From: an uncultured Marinilabiliaceae bacterium
GTDB lineage: Bacteria > Bacteroidota > Bacteroidia > Bacteroidales > Marinilabiliaceae
NCBI GenBank assembly: GCA_937920475.1
Contig: CALEUX010000118.1
Span: 1 to 34,681 of the forward strand
Direction: 5' to 3'
Length of the DNA: 34,681 nt
The notes below the pieces were generated by a model, which worked only from the letters and a program-made list of their open reading frames with translations, searched no databases and was not told the DNA's origin. The translations under genes and the position numbers were made by a program. Below, piece by piece: positions 8,752-15,778 of this stretch; the stretch's first letter is position 1; each line of letters begins with the position of its first letter.

Positions 8752-10173
8752 TTAACGCTTTATAACTTTCTGTGTTAACGATCCTTCTCTGGCGTTAATT
8801 TTTAGGATGTAAACTCCTTGTTTAAGGTCAGAAACCTGAATGTTAGCAGTTGGATTCTTAAATGAACGAACCACTTGTCCGTTTAAATTCAAAATTTCAA
8901 CATTATTTACTTCATTAATGCCTGACAAATCAATAACCTCGTGTAAAACAGTGTTAACATTTGCAATTTTTTGATTGGGTTGTTTTAGTCCTGTTGTAAT
9001 ACTGGAATACGTAAATGAGTTTACAAGGCCTAAAAAGCCGTCTTTTACTGCAACTGTTTTAACTGTTGTAGGAATTGGAACAGAAAAGGGAGTCGTGTAA
9101 ACAGCACTTTCCTGGTCAGGATTTGTCCCATCTATTGTATAATGAATTGCTGCACCTTCAGCAAAGTTGGTTAATACAGCACCAGTCTCACTGCAGATAG
9201 TCGATGGAGCTGTTGTTTTTATTAAAGTAACAGTTTGTTCAGCATCGTACGTACCGGCAACTGGATCTGCTGAAAGTGAGAAAGCTCTAAAATCCCAGAA
9301 TTTTGCAGTAGCAGACGCCGCATTAACTACTAAAGCTTTATTGGGCTGGCAAACATATGTTCCGCCAGTAATAATTGCCCTTGTTCCTTTTTGAAGAACA
9401 ACAGCACCATTGCCAGTAGTATTAGCATTTTCAGCTTTAATGGTTCCTCCATTGATATAAATAAGTGCCCCATTATCATCACCTTGTATACCTCTGCCAG
9501 AGGTTCCTGCAGCACTTATGGTGCCTCCGTTTACAATTAAGGTTCCTGCTATTAAACCAACTCCTCTGCCCGAAACGCTGGGATCGGCGCTAATAGTACC
9601 ACCATTAATAACTGCCTTTGAGCCGTTTTGCACGATTAAACCTCTTGTTAGTGTAGCTGTATTTGTAGAAGCAATATCCCCACTGTTAATTGTTACCACA
9701 GTTGAAGCAGAGTTGGCTTGAACAGCCGGGTGATTTGACGTGGTAATTGTGCCTCCATTAATAGTAATCATACCTCCATCGCCCTGAACAGGTCTTGATG
9801 CAGTACTTGTTATGATACATCCATCATAGGTAACTAACGTACCACCTGCAGTCACGTTAATAAAGGCTGCTGTTGTTGTACTAATTGTTACCCCTTCTCC
9901 TATTGTTAAAAATCCACCTGTTCCTACTATTATTTGGTTTGGGGTAGATGCATTTATTGCTACCGGATTATCCGTAGTGCTTTCAAGTGTATAAGGTTCG
10001 TTAATTGTAATGGAATTTTCCAGTACCATATTGCCTCCACCGGGAGTTGATTTGAGGGTTTCAAAGGTAGATTTGAAACTTTCAAAATCGATAACCTGAG
10101 CCTGACCCACTATTTGAATGGCTAATACCATTCCTATAACCATCAGTGATTTGAGTAGATTTTTTTTCATCAC
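8752..10173 (-). CDS. T9SS-secreted right-handed beta-helix protein with chitobiase-like C-terminal domain
   Basis: This 473-residue protein has no recognisable catalytic centre. It shows a signal peptide (about 1-25, ending GQAQ), then a long run of short repeats centred on INGGTI / VNGGTI / ITGGTY (about 100-275) that predict a right-handed parallel beta-helix. After it comes a CHB_HEX_C-like beta-sandwich (about 310-380; IHYTIDGTNPDQESAVYTTPF) and a type IX secretion C-terminal domain (about 405-473; VEILNLNGQVVRSF, LKQGVYILKIN, ending QKVIKR). The protein should be exported by T9SS and attached to or released from the surface. In this locus a glucan-binding or adhesive scaffold role is plausible, since CHB_HEX_C domains occur as accessory modules. 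Helix repeats without polysaccharide-lyase motifs make an enzyme less likely but not excluded. Confidence 0.85.
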   Translation of the reverse strand: MMKKNLLKSLMVIGMVLAIQIVGQAQVIDFESFKSTFETLKSTPGGGNMVLENSITINEPYTLESTTDNPVAINASTPNQIIVGTGGFLTIGEGVTISTTTAAFINVTAGGTLVTYDGCIITSTASRPVQGDGGMITINGGTITTSNHPAVQANSASTVVTINSGDIASTNTATLTRGLIVQNGSKAVINGGTISADPSVSGRGVGLIAGTLIVNGGTISAAGTSGRGIQGDDNGALIYINGGTIKAENANTTGNGAVVLQKGTRAIITGGTYVCQPNKALVVNAASATAKFWDFRAFSLSADPVAGTYDAEQTVTLIKTTAPSTICSETGAVLTNFAEGAAIHYTIDGTNPDQESAVYTTPFSVPIPTTVKTVAVKDGFLGLVNSFTYSSITTGLKQPNQKIANVNTVLHEVIDLSGINEVNNVEILNLNGQVVRSFKNPTANIQVSDLKQGVYILKINAREGSLTQKVIKR

Positions 10174-10207
10174 GATATAATTTTAAGTTTAAGGTGAGAT
10201 GGAACTC

Positions 10208-10252
10208 CATGTTTGCTATTTTTATTTGTCTTTGTATTTTTTCGCAAACATG
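10208..10252. repeat. Perfect 9-bp inverted repeat between receiver gene and T9SS gene
   Basis: CATGTTTGC at 10208-10216 is mirrored exactly by GCAAACATG at 10244-10252, with a 27-base T-rich spacer. It lies in the 106-base gap between the receiver gene stop and the start of the T9SS beta-helix gene, about 35-80 bases before that start. Such spacing fits a dimeric-regulator operator or a leader hairpin; there is no T-tract immediately after the arm on the minus strand to make it an intrinsic terminator. Function is inferred only from position and symmetry. Confidence 0.45.
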
Positions 10253-10279
10253 TTCGTTTCATAACCGTCAGATTTTAAT

Positions 10280-10645
10280 TTATGATAAACAAAGACTTTT
10301 CAAACAGAACTCTACATTATTTAATTGTAGGGGTTTATGCAAAAAATAAGCTACCCCCAAAGCATCCATAATTTGCTGGTAAAACACAGGTGAAATTCGT
10401 CCGCCCTTTGTTACAGCCACAACCTTCGTCTTGTCGTGCCTTTTTTTCAGCTTAAAGATGAATTCCAAACCACTCTCTTCCTGCATTAAGATTTCAACAA
10501 TGACCATATCGGGCCTGAAACAATCCATTTGTACCAATGCTTCATTGGTAGTAGAGCAGGTTTCAATGCTGAATTTGTCTTTCAACCCTATTTCCAGCAT
10601 ATCCCTCGACTCGCGATCGTCATCAATGATTAGCAGTTTGGCCAT
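10280..10645 (-). CDS. Stand-alone receiver-domain protein with Glu at the phospho-acceptor position
   Basis: This 121-residue protein is a single CheY-like receiver domain with no output domain. The acidic pocket is intact (LLIIDDD, Asp8-Asp10), as are the switch Thr79 (VAVTKGG) and the conserved Lys104 (FLHKP). However, the residue that should carry phosphate, Asp in the usual PDxVxxD pattern, is Glu51 here (PDMVIVEILM; codon GAA, read directly from the DNA). Glu at this site often mimics the phosphorylated state in other receivers, so this may be a constitutively active or phosphorylation-independent protein-interaction module. It sits between two beta-helix surface protein genes in a glycan-use locus and has no partner kinase in the window. 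No such role is proven; an unannotated kinase elsewhere could still bind it. Confidence 0.9.
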   Translation of the reverse strand: MAKLLIIDDDRESRDMLEIGLKDKFSIETCSTTNEALVQMDCFRPDMVIVEILMQEESGLEFIFKLKKRHDKTKVVAVTKGGRISPVFYQQIMDALGVAYFLHKPLQLNNVEFCLKSLCLS

Positions 10646-10688
10646 AGTGTTTAATTATTTAATGCTTCTTACTTTTATTCCGGAAGCA

Positions 10689-10705
10689 CCGGGAACTTGT
10701 CCCGG
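10689..10705. repeat. GC-rich hairpin between GLUG lipoprotein and receiver genes
   Basis: CCGGGA, a 5-base loop ACTTG, then TCCCGG form a perfect 6-bp stem in the 77-base gap between the two genes. It stands out against the AT-rich intergenic DNA. On the minus strand it is not followed by a run of T, so it is not a standard intrinsic terminator. It could trim or stabilise the 3' end of the GLUG lipoprotein message and so set a lower level for the downstream genes; that is inference. Confidence 0.5.
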
Positions 10706-10722
10706 GCTGACCGGATTTAATT

Positions 10723-13395
10723 TCAGGGAATTATTAAGTTTCCTTTGTATCCAACATTTTTTAAGTAGGGTTTGTCGTTTTCCCATTTCCATATATTGGT
10801 AAAATCATAACCCAGCGCCTGGTAGAATGCTTGTGTTAATTCTGCTGTTGTTTTGGTTTCTCCATCCCAACCATCTTTGTTGCTGTCAGGAGTAAATACT
10901 CCTTCAGGTAATGTTACTGTAACATCGGCAGCATAATTATCAGATAATACAGATGGAGTTGTAGGAAGTGAGCCTGAAATACGTTGCACATTGGCACTTT
11001 CCATTGAGGCATTCACTACTACACTTTTTGTTGTATAGCCGTTGTTTTGATAGGCTGATGAAATCCCGGCCATTTTGGCATTTAGCCCAGATGTTCCTCT
11101 GATTGTAATGTCTCTGGCAATCGAGTGCGAAAGAATGGTTTTATTTACCCCTGTTATGCCACCAACACTTCCCGGGTTTGGAGCTCCGGTAGTACGTAAG
11201 GTTGATGCGGTTTGACCTGAACCAGCCCCTTCAACCAGGCAGTTACGAACGTTAGGACCTACACCAGCAATTCCTCCAATATTAAATGCAGCTGTAATTG
11301 TTCCTGTAAACATACATTCATCAATTCTCATGGCTGCGCCATTATCTGCACCAAAGATTCCACCCACACCGTTTACTCCTTCAGCAACAGATGTAATGTT
11401 TACATTTGATAAACAGTTTTTAATAACCACTGCCGATTCACCTCTGGCAACAATACCTGCAATTCTTGATTTGCTTCCGGTAATGCTAATGTTTCCTTCT
11501 ACGGTACAATTGGATACTTCGCTGGCAGTTGTTCTGGCGCGGCCAAGAATAGCTGCTGTCATACCACATGAAGAAACAATATCCAAATTCACATAGCAAT
11601 TTGTTATTTTACCGGCAGTCATTTCAGCAGCAATACCTCCAAGTAAATCTCCGGTATTGGTCGAGGTCAGGTTTCCGGTTAATACAATATTCTCAATGGT
11701 TCCGGAGTTATCACCTGCAATTGTTCCAAAAGGTACTGAGGTTGTAATGTCTATATTTAATATACGCAAATTCTTAATAACACCAGAGTTGTTTACAACG
11801 AGTCCTCCTTTGGTGGTAATATTTGGTTTAATTAAGCCATTAATGGTTTTTCCGTTACCATCCAAAACTCCCGAGAAGCTTGGCAAAGCTATCCACTCCT
11901 CTAAATCGGCCAAATTGATATTTTCCGTTAATCTGAAATGGGCAGCCGGGAAATCACGCATTCGCGAAAATTGCGATGCTTTTGAAATTAGGTATGGATT
12001 TGAAGATGTTCCATCGCCATCGTCAAATTGTTCTTCGGCGAACAGTGTGATGGTTCTCGCGGAGCTTACATTCCCTAAAGTGATATTGGCTTGCATTTCA
12101 CCTGAAATAAAACCAGCCTGTGCAGTAATGGTAATATTTCCACTTTCAATTTTAGCTTCAATTTTTTCAGGTATAGATGAAAGTGTAACAGCAGCTGTTC
12201 CCGGAGAAACATTCAAAGGTTTAGTTACTGTTCCAAGACCGGAAAAGAGGGTGGGGAATCCGGTTAATACTAAAATCTGACTAACTGCAGGTGTTGAACT
12301 TGATACAGTACCTGATATGTTATTGGCAATTAACCCGCTTAAAAAATTAACACCAGCAACTAACATTTGGTCAGCGTTACAATTTGAGATTGTTCCTCCG
12401 TTGTTGATTGCAACTAAGCCTCCAACATATTCGTTACCTGTAACCTGCCCTGCAATGTTAAGGTTTTTAATCTGCGCACCTATTGATGTAAAGGCAAAGA
12501 ATCCTATGTTATCAGTGCCTGAAATATTAATATTGGAAATAGTTTTGTTGGCACCATCCAAAGTTCCGGTAAAGGGAGAGGATAATGTTCCAACAGGAGT
12601 CCAGGAGGTATTTTCCAGATTTATATCGTTTGAAAGTATGTATGATTTTGACAGGCCATACCTGATTTTCTTAATTAAGTTTGTATTGCTTACCTGATAT
12701 GGATTTGAAGGAGACCCGTCTCCATTCTCAAATGCTCCTAGTAAAATAGATTTGGTAACTTCCTGACGCACTCCATAAGTAATGGAGAGTGTTAATGTTC
12801 CTTCAATAAAACTTTCGGAAGGCGTAAGCAATAGTGTTCCTTCGCCTGTTTTTTTATTGATTTGTGTTTGAACGGTAATTCCTTGAACTGGGCTGGCTAC
12901 AACAACGCTGGCTCCCGGAGGGTCAACTGTGAATGGAATGGTTGTTTCATTTTGAAGGCCCTTAATTTCATTGGTGTTTAAGGTAAAAATAATGGGTGCA
13001 TTAGGGTCAGTGTCTTCAAAAACTTCAAAAATCTGACTGCAAAAATGGTCTTTCCCATTAATTGTTAACTTTATTTTTAAAGCAAACTCTCCAAGTTCAA
13101 TGGGTTTGCCATCAATAGTGATTTCAGTAAAATCAGTATTTTTTAAATCAACCTGAGTGTTATTTATAAATACACCATTCACTTCTTTAGCGCTAATTTG
13201 CGCTACACCGTTTGCTTTATTGGTAAGAGCAAGGTGAAACCGGTTGGTTGAATTCAGATTGGTGTTTTGCACAAAACTTCCATCAATTCGGGAAGCGGTG
13301 CAATCTATCTCCACAGGAGTGATTTGTTCTTCAATATCGTTCTTGCAACCTATTAGAAGAACTGCGAAAAGTAAAACTTGTGAAAAAATTTTCAT
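10723..13395 (-). CDS. Large GLUG-repeat beta-helix surface lipoprotein
   Basis: This 890-residue protein has a lipoprotein signal (lipobox LIGC, Cys17) followed by KNDIEEQ, acidic as in surface-exported lipoproteins. Residues about 30-220 form two beta-sandwich-like segments. Then come two homologous modules, each opening with a GDGxxSNPYxxS motif (about residues 225 and 459) and an LDGxxKTI element. They contain GLUG-type repeats such as YVGGLVAINNGGTISNC, GGIAAEMTAGKITNC, GGIFGADNGA and IGGIAGVGPNVRNC, predicting a right-handed beta-helix. It ends with the usual GLUG-protein closing block (YQALGYDFTNIWKWENDKPYLKN). No enzyme motif is visible. It is the first gene of the leftward locus and a likely adhesin or glycan-binding scaffold. 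Confidence 0.85.
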   Translation of the reverse strand: MKIFSQVLLFAVLLIGCKNDIEEQITPVEIDCTASRIDGSFVQNTNLNSTNRFHLALTNKANGVAQISAKEVNGVFINNTQVDLKNTDFTEITIDGKPIELGEFALKIKLTINGKDHFCSQIFEVFEDTDPNAPIIFTLNTNEIKGLQNETTIPFTVDPPGASVVVASPVQGITVQTQINKKTGEGTLLLTPSESFIEGTLTLSITYGVRQEVTKSILLGAFENGDGSPSNPYQVSNTNLIKKIRYGLSKSYILSNDINLENTSWTPVGTLSSPFTGTLDGANKTISNINISGTDNIGFFAFTSIGAQIKNLNIAGQVTGNEYVGGLVAINNGGTISNCNADQMLVAGVNFLSGLIANNISGTVSSSTPAVSQILVLTGFPTLFSGLGTVTKPLNVSPGTAAVTLSSIPEKIEAKIESGNITITAQAGFISGEMQANITLGNVSSARTITLFAEEQFDDGDGTSSNPYLISKASQFSRMRDFPAAHFRLTENINLADLEEWIALPSFSGVLDGNGKTINGLIKPNITTKGGLVVNNSGVIKNLRILNIDITTSVPFGTIAGDNSGTIENIVLTGNLTSTNTGDLLGGIAAEMTAGKITNCYVNLDIVSSCGMTAAILGRARTTASEVSNCTVEGNISITGSKSRIAGIVARGESAVVIKNCLSNVNITSVAEGVNGVGGIFGADNGAAMRIDECMFTGTITAAFNIGGIAGVGPNVRNCLVEGAGSGQTASTLRTTGAPNPGSVGGITGVNKTILSHSIARDITIRGTSGLNAKMAGISSAYQNNGYTTKSVVVNASMESANVQRISGSLPTTPSVLSDNYAADVTVTLPEGVFTPDSNKDGWDGETKTTAELTQAFYQALGYDFTNIWKWENDKPYLKNVGYKGNLIIP

Positions 13396-13758
13396 CGTTT
13401 TGCGAATTAAAAGATTTTAAGCAAAAATATCATGCAGTAACATATACCTTGAAATTTACACCCCTACAATACCCCTACTGATATAATTTGCAATAAATCT
13501 TTTAACTCGACAATGAAAAATAATTCAAAATTATAAATTGCTTAAAAAATTAACAATCAATGTTTAATAGAGTCAAATTAACAATCAGTAATTAAGTGTT
13601 CGTTAAATTAACTCAACTTTGATATGTTTTTTTGCTCAAAGTTTAACATTGGATTAGAAATTATTATTTTTTGTTTTTTAACAATTACTGCAGCGCTATA
13701 AAGTTGTTTGCATGATTACTTCTTCGCAAAAAAAGATTAAAAACCTTTTCCTATACAT
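13396..13758 (-). promoter_or_regulatory. AT-rich promoter region of the leftward glycan locus, with spaced direct repeats
   Basis: This 363-base gene-free stretch lies before the first gene of the leftward locus and contains no convincing ORF. On the minus strand it holds a Bacteroidota -7 box candidate TATTTTTG at 13422-13429, about 30 bases from the ATG, and a second, TAATTTTG, at 13526-13533; neither has a clean -33 TTTG at the expected distance. A 13-base direct repeat AAATTAACAATCA occurs at 13547-13559 and 13575-13587, with a shorter third copy AAATTAAC at 13605-13612. Promoter and operator roles are inferred. I see no hairpin terminator for the CE15 gene that ends at its right edge. 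Confidence 0.4.
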
Positions 13759-15093
13759 TTACTTTTTAGCAGGTAAAACGGGTTTCCCGGTACCCCACCA
13801 TTGAAACCACCGCAGGTAATCCACATTTTCGAACGGGCTAATAGTTACATTGGTATTTGCCGAAGTATTGCCCAACAAAAACTTATCTACAAAGGCTTCC
13901 ACTTCGGGATATTGCGATGGTGGCAACATGCAATGGGGGTGCCCTCCGTTAATGGAAAAACCAAATCGATCGCCAATGCCAAAAGTTTTCCAGACTTCAT
14001 GAGCCGCGCGGCACGACACATAACCACTCTCATCGGCCAGCCATTCGTAATCGGTATTGCCCAAAACCAAAAGAGCACGCGGGGCAACCATGGCCATCAG
14101 TTCATGATGGTCATGGGGTAGCCGAGAAACGTTACTGTCTTTAAACTGTCTCATCTCCTCAATAAACCATGAATAATTGGTGGCTCCAAGGGTTTCAACT
14201 TTACCTAATGTTTCTGAAACACGCCAGGCAGCAGCACCTCCTCCTCCGGGCTCCTGGGCAATGGTCAGAGCAATTCGTTCATCAAAAGCCCCGGCAAAAA
14301 GGGCCATTTTTCCAGCAAACGAACAACCCGAAATGGCCAAACGCTTCAGGTCTATAGGAAGCTGTTCAGCCACCAACTCCAACCCGTCGATTAAACGACT
14401 CACGCCCCATGGCCACGCACTGTAGGCGCCAATATAGGTCAATTCGGGATACAAACGGTTAATGGGCTCATTTCCCCGCGTTTGGGTATGGCTCATAACC
14501 TGTGCAAAATTAAAAGTGATGGTGGCAATGTTCCGCTGTTTAAAAATTTCAGCCGGAAGCGAGCCCGTGGGGCGGCCAATGCCAATAATTGCCGGGAAAG
14601 GCCCATCTCCTGAAGGGATTGAAATTGCAGAGGTTAGTGTAAGCACCTGCCCATTTCGCGTAATGTCTACGGTGAGCACACCATCGGCAAAGCGGGCGGT
14701 GATGGTATCGGGGCGCTGAGGCTTTACACCAATTTCGTAATGCTCAATTTCAGCCTTTATCTCAGCACGGCGTTTACGCCAATCCTCAAATGAAGAGACC
14801 CGGCCACTGCCATCCGACCAGGCAAAAGGGTCGGTCAATGGCTCAATCACCGGAAGCTCAGCCAACGAGGGCAGCACCGGTTTAGGACAATTATCGCAAG
14901 TGTTTTCAATATCGTACACCAGCGGAATTTTCTGAGCAAATAGTTCGTTTGTAAAAGAAAGGTTGGCTATTACAACTGCCAAAAACAGCAATCGGGGAAA
15001 ACTAATGAACGTAAAACCCAATTCATGCCATATGGTATGAATTTCTGATGCGACACAATATTCTTTGATAAGTTTATGATTAATTATCTTCAT
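13759..15093 (-). CDS. CE15-like glucuronoyl methylesterase (alpha/beta hydrolase)
   Basis: This 444-residue protein resembles carbohydrate esterase family 15, which cleaves ester bonds between (4-O-methyl-)glucuronate of xylan and lignin alcohols. The nucleophile motif GCSFAGK (Ser258) matches the CE15 GCSxxGK pattern. Glu281 lies in EPGGGGAAAWR and a C-terminal His-containing GGHPHC (His385/His387) supplies the rest of the triad; WPWGVSRLIDGLE before the nucleophile is also typical. Export is likely: a hydrophobic stretch at about 34-48 ends in LFAQ. Oddly that signal is preceded by some 33 extra residues with no second ATG, so the true start may be non-ATG. It lies 78 bases after the Dabb gene, same strand, possibly an operon. 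A different uronoyl or acetyl ester substrate remains possible. Confidence 0.85.
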   Translation of the reverse strand: MKIINHKLIKEYCVASEIHTIWHELGFTFISFPRLLFLAVVIANLSFTNELFAQKIPLVYDIENTCDNCPKPVLPSLAELPVIEPLTDPFAWSDGSGRVSSFEDWRKRRAEIKAEIEHYEIGVKPQRPDTITARFADGVLTVDITRNGQVLTLTSAISIPSGDGPFPAIIGIGRPTGSLPAEIFKQRNIATITFNFAQVMSHTQTRGNEPINRLYPELTYIGAYSAWPWGVSRLIDGLELVAEQLPIDLKRLAISGCSFAGKMALFAGAFDERIALTIAQEPGGGGAAAWRVSETLGKVETLGATNYSWFIEEMRQFKDSNVSRLPHDHHELMAMVAPRALLVLGNTDYEWLADESGYVSCRAAHEVWKTFGIGDRFGFSINGGHPHCMLPPSQYPEVEAFVDKFLLGNTSANTNVTISPFENVDYLRWFQWWGTGKPVLPAKK

Positions 15094-15171
15094 TTTAAAG
15101 TGGTTACTGGTTTTTTTAAGCGAGTTAAGTAATGCAGAACAACGGTTTTAATTAAGAATGCTTTAAAATAA

Positions 15172-15582
15172 TTAAACCGTATCAAAAATTAATACCTTTT
15201 CCCAGTATTCGTGGTATTTCTCGCGAAACTCATCATGAACAGGATGTTCCTGATACACTTCATGGCCTTTATCATCGTCAAAGGCTACTAAAAGCGAAAA
15301 GGTATAGGTGTTATCGATAATTGGCCTGTTGGTTGATGCCGGTGTTCCAATATGTTTATAACGTATGGTTTCAATGGTGGCCAACTTTTCAAGAGCAGAT
15401 CTGAATTTTGCCTGAACCTCAGGGTTGTCGGCATCCTTTAACCAGAAGAAAACATGATGAACAAACATGCCGTTTAAGTTTTTATTTTGTGATTTGCACC
15501 GCACAAAAAATGGAGCGATTCCCATGGCTGTTAATGCAGTAGTGGTACGATTGAGAAATGTACGGCGTGCTAATTTTTCCAT
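15172..15582 (-). CDS. Dabb (stress-responsive A/B barrel) domain protein with twin-arginine signal
   Basis: This 136-residue protein has a twin-arginine-like N-terminus (ARRTFLNRT, then a hydrophobic run TALTAMGIAPFF) followed directly by a Dabb ferredoxin-like domain (FVHHVFFWLKD, the TYTFSLLVAFDDDKGHEVYQEHPVHDEF block). Dabb domains form small dimeric alpha+beta barrels and are found in stress proteins and some cyclases or oxygenases; no reaction can be assigned here. In Bacteroidota such exported versions often sit near carbohydrate-active genes. It is divergent from the LpxH-like gene and 78 bases ahead of the CE15 gene, so the two probably share a promoter. Confidence 0.85.
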   Translation of the reverse strand: MEKLARRTFLNRTTTALTAMGIAPFFVRCKSQNKNLNGMFVHHVFFWLKDADNPEVQAKFRSALEKLATIETIRYKHIGTPASTNRPIIDNTYTFSLLVAFDDDKGHEVYQEHPVHDEFREKYHEYWEKVLIFDTV

Positions 15583-15701
15583 AGCTTTAAGTTTGTTTAG
15601 TTCAACTATTAATACTTTCCAACAATTGTTTTAAATTTAATAAAAAAATATCTTTTCATCCGACAAACATAACATGCTCGTTTCTTTTTAAAAATTAACG
15701 T

Positions 15702-15751
15702 AAACTACAAATAGTAAATATCATATAGTTGATGTTGTAGTTTTATTTTTG
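15702..15751 (+). promoter_or_regulatory. Promoter of the LpxH-like gene: -7 box overlapped by a 9-bp inverted repeat
   Basis: TATTTTTG at 15744-15751 fits the Bacteroidota -7 consensus TAnnTTTG, 27 bases before the ATG at 15779. Immediately before it are perfect inverted arms AAACTACAA (15702-15710) and TTGTAGTTT (15735-15743) with a 24-base spacer. The right arm abuts the -7 box and would cover the spacer region of the promoter, the classic place for a repressor. No clean -33 TTTG is visible. The region also separates divergent genes and a minus-strand candidate box TATGTTTG lies at 15664-15671, so one operator could affect both directions. Confidence 0.5.
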
Positions 15752-15778
15752 TCCCTTACTAAAAAAGAATCGTAACCC

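Noticed and set aside
8752-10173. Pectate lyase-like enzyme from the beta-helix fold
   Set aside because: No conserved lyase or hydrolase residues visible; repeats are of the simple NGGTI kind and are followed by accessory and sorting domains.
10431-10802. 123-codon plus-strand frame across the receiver gene and next gap
   Set aside because: Antisense to the receiver and the GLUG gene end, no recognised motif.
11657-12280. 207-codon plus-strand open frame opposite the GLUG lipoprotein gene
   Set aside because: It lies entirely antisense to a strongly supported gene with repeats. The encoded peptide is Pro/Val-rich with no domain or signal. Long antisense frames are common opposite repetitive codons.
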